A DNA stretch of 64,000 nucleotides, taken from Colletotrichum lupini. Taxonomy: Eukaryota; Ascomycota; Sordariomycetes; Glomerellales; Glomerellaceae. Positions 62,311-64,000 of the stretch are shown here, one piece after another. Each line of letters starts with the position of its first letter. The first letter of the stretch is position 1. Where the stretch lies: the NCBI RefSeq assembly GCF_023278565.1, contig NC_064676.1:5270001-5334000 (forward strand). The letters are read 5' to 3'. The translations under genes were made by a program, and so were the position numbers. The notes under the pieces are model-generated. The model was not told the DNA's origin. It made no database searches and saw nothing but the letters and a program-made list of their open reading frames with translations.

Positions 62311-62949
62311 ATGCCTCCTAGCGAACTCCTCAGAGACATGCTCGTCTCCCGCGAAGACTACGGCGACTTCGGCGGCGTCAACTGCGTAGGGGTCAAGCGC
62401 CTCCTGGTAGGCCTCGTCGCCGTATCAACAATCTGCATCCTCGCAATCTACCTCGCAGTCCACTTCCGCATCTGCCTCGCCCGCGACAAGAAATCCTTCC
62501 GTTCCTTGGCCATCGACTTTGAAACACTCGAAAAGGTCCACGCGACGCTCAAGAACCAGCACGAATTCATCCGCGAGGACTGTCGCAACTTGCAGATGAC
62601 GCTCGACTTTTACATCAAGGAGTACGGTCGGCATCCGCGCCATAATCAGTTGCGGTTCGAGCCTGGGCAGGTGAAGCAGACTTCAGGTGTGACTGATGTC
62701 GTCAACTCTCCTTCGGGTAATAGACACTTGCGTGAGGACGAGGATGTCTTCGTGGTTGAAGAGCCTTCGCAGGAGGATTTGGATGGTGGGGTTGAGGAAG
62801 GTGATGTTGCGGATGGCGATCGTGTTCCGCGGTTCAGCGAGGAGGAGAAGAAGAGGAAGCAAGGTAAGGTGCCGCGTATTCAGGCTATCGCAGCTGGTAT
62901 GCAGGATGTTCCGCTGACCCCTCCCGTTCAGGGGCAAGGTAGTAGGTAG
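62311..62949 (+). CDS. Single-pass membrane protein with coiled coil, function unknown
   Basis: An intact frame of 212 residues with strong C-ending codon bias in its first half, unlike neighbouring open stretches, so very likely a real gene. A transmembrane helix is predicted at about 31-52 (LLVGLVAVSTICILAIYLAV). It is followed by a helical, heptad-like segment at about 60-110 (FETLEKVHATLKNQHEF). The tail is acidic (about 138-175) and then Lys/Arg-rich, and ends in a Pro/Gln-rich stretch. The short N-terminus without a cleavable signal and the long hydrophilic C-part suggest an anchored protein, topology uncertain. The family is not recognised; it resembles small lineage-restricted proteins of filamentous fungi. 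The C-rich, A-rich leader before the ATG fits a fungal 5' UTR. Confidence 0.8.
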   Translation: MPPSELLRDMLVSREDYGDFGGVNCVGVKRLLVGLVAVSTICILAIYLAVHFRICLARDKKSFRSLAIDFETLEKVHATLKNQHEFIREDCRNLQMTLDFYIKEYGRHPRHNQLRFEPGQVKQTSGVTDVVNSPSGNRHLREDEDVFVVEEPSQEDLDGGVEEGDVADGDRVPRFSEEEKKRKQGKVPRIQAIAAGMQDVPLTPPVQGQGSR

Positions 62950-63487
62950 GTTCATTCCTGGATAATATCCAAAACGTGCCGTCACTCGCTGGGTCCTGTC
63001 AAAGTTTTGTATCTCATGGGGAAAAGCTTCTTGCGTTTGAAATCATTGATATATTGTTCTAATCTAAGCTCGTGACTTGATCTGCTGCTTGACTTATTGA
63101 AGTTTAGTCCGACACAGCTCGAGTATTCCTGCTATGAAATCTCATGTTCCGTCAAGGACCACCGAGATCCTCTGTATCCGTGGCAGCTCTCACTATCTTG
63201 GAAGCCATCACATAAGGTATGCCCGTCCTTCTTAGGGGTTCCACTCCCGTTAAAGCCCCAATTCCGCTTCAACGTCTCAACTATAAAGAGGACACATTGT
63301 TAGAATCCGCTACGTTTTCTCTCTCATCGCCCTATCAGTGTCTCGGTCTTAGTCGTCTCGAAGCTGTTGTCCGCATGGAAGCCCATGGTCAAGCTGCCGC
63401 TGACCTTTCTAGCCCGTTTCAAAGTTCATTCAGCTCTGTTATCAGCATATCTTCCGGTGCTCAGCACGGCGCCTTGATATTGTATCC
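62950..63487. other. Region downstream of the membrane-protein gene
   Basis: About 0.5 kb holding the 3' flank of the preceding gene. No gene recognised. Short plus-strand open stretches (63,097-63,303; 63,219-63,530) run into the repeat array. Confidence 0.4.
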
Positions 63488-63970
63488 GGTCACAAATATG
63501 TTAGGGAGGTATCAGAGAACTAGGAAGTAAAATCTTGAAAAAGTCCTCACCGGAGGAGGAGAAACAGGTCAACCACGAGGCAAACCACCTACCCGCTTCT
63601 GTCAACCCCTCAGACTCATCGAAAATGCCGTCTTCCTTCGATAGGAGTGTGTATTGGAGTGCTCGAAATGCTATTTCAATAATGTCTCTAGTCACAAATA
63701 CGTTAGAGAAAGTTGGAGGAATAAGGAAGTAATGTGGTTGAAGGGTTTCACATTGCAGTCATAATAAGGGGGCATTACAAGATAGACTAGGAACCTGCTT
63801 TGCTTGACTCTTCTACTCGATCTAGAACTTCATGTTCCTTTCCTAAAGGTGTGTCTTGAAGTGCTTGGCACGCTATCTCAATAAGTTTAACGTATCGGGT
63901 CACGAATACGTGAGCGAGGGGCAGAGATTAGAAAGTAAGATTATTAACGAGTTTCACATTACGGTTGTAA
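63488..63970 (+). repeat. Diverged tandem repeat, period about 205 bp, three units visible
   Basis: Each unit contains GGTCAC(A/G)AATA(C/T)GT followed within 45 bp by (A/G)GAAGTAA or GAAAGTAA, at 63,488, 63,690 and 63,898. The last two units also share an upstream GTGTGT...TTG-AGTGCT block and a downstream TTTCACATT(A/G)C block. Each unit ends an open reading segment of similar sense (VTN(T/M)L...RK then stop), so the unit may derive from a short coding module. The array continues towards or beyond the window edge. Confidence 0.65.
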
Positions 63971-64000
63971 CTCGCAGGAAGGGTCCAGTCACCAGATAGG

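Overview
The window looks like part of a filamentous ascomycete chromosome, probably a Pezizomycotina fungus. The short introns with GT-AG ends and CTNAC-type branch sites, a Zn2Cys6 regulator and secreted carbohydrate-active proteins all fit this. So do blocks of extreme AT-richness made of stop-riddled transposons. In those blocks CpA/TpG has become TpA, which is the signature of repeat-induced point mutation (RIP).

Left half (1-34,345), transposon-rich. Three copies of one 7.4-kb Ty1/copia retrotransposon with ~202-bp LTRs lie at 1-2,850 (reverse, cut by the window edge), 17,889-25,246 (forward, 5-bp duplication CTAGC) and 26,927-34,340 (reverse, duplication CATAG/TATAG). A different copia element with unusually short 61-bp LTRs lies at 4,238-11,250 (duplication TAAGA). 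It has a primer-binding site that fits half-tRNA-iMet priming. The forward long-LTR copy sits inside a small inverted-repeat element that looks like a TA-flanked MITE. The normal-GC islands between these elements (2,851-4,232; 11,256-17,844; 25,381-26,921) show no gene I can recognise.

Middle (35,140-54,155), gene-bearing. First comes an alpha/beta hydrolase with one intron. After about 6 kb without a clear gene there is a broken gene for a secreted Cys-rich, LPMO-like protein, an SGNH/GDSL esterase resembling family CE3, a five-exon Zn2Cys6 transcription factor, a divergently transcribed diaminopropionate ammonia-lyase homologue, and a DUF1338 (2-oxoadipate dioxygenase/decarboxylase) gene. 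The DUF1338 gene is split by a 3,238-bp RIP-degraded hAT transposon with a perfect 8-bp duplication. Removing the element and one duplication leaves the reading frame intact, so the insertion is probably fairly recent. The regulator, lyase and dioxygenase could form a small amino-acid catabolic locus; that link is inference.

Right end (54,156-64,000). About 8 kb of normal-GC sequence has no convincing gene. It is followed by a membrane-anchored coiled-coil protein of unknown function (62,311-62,949) and diverged ~205-bp tandem repeats running to the window edge.
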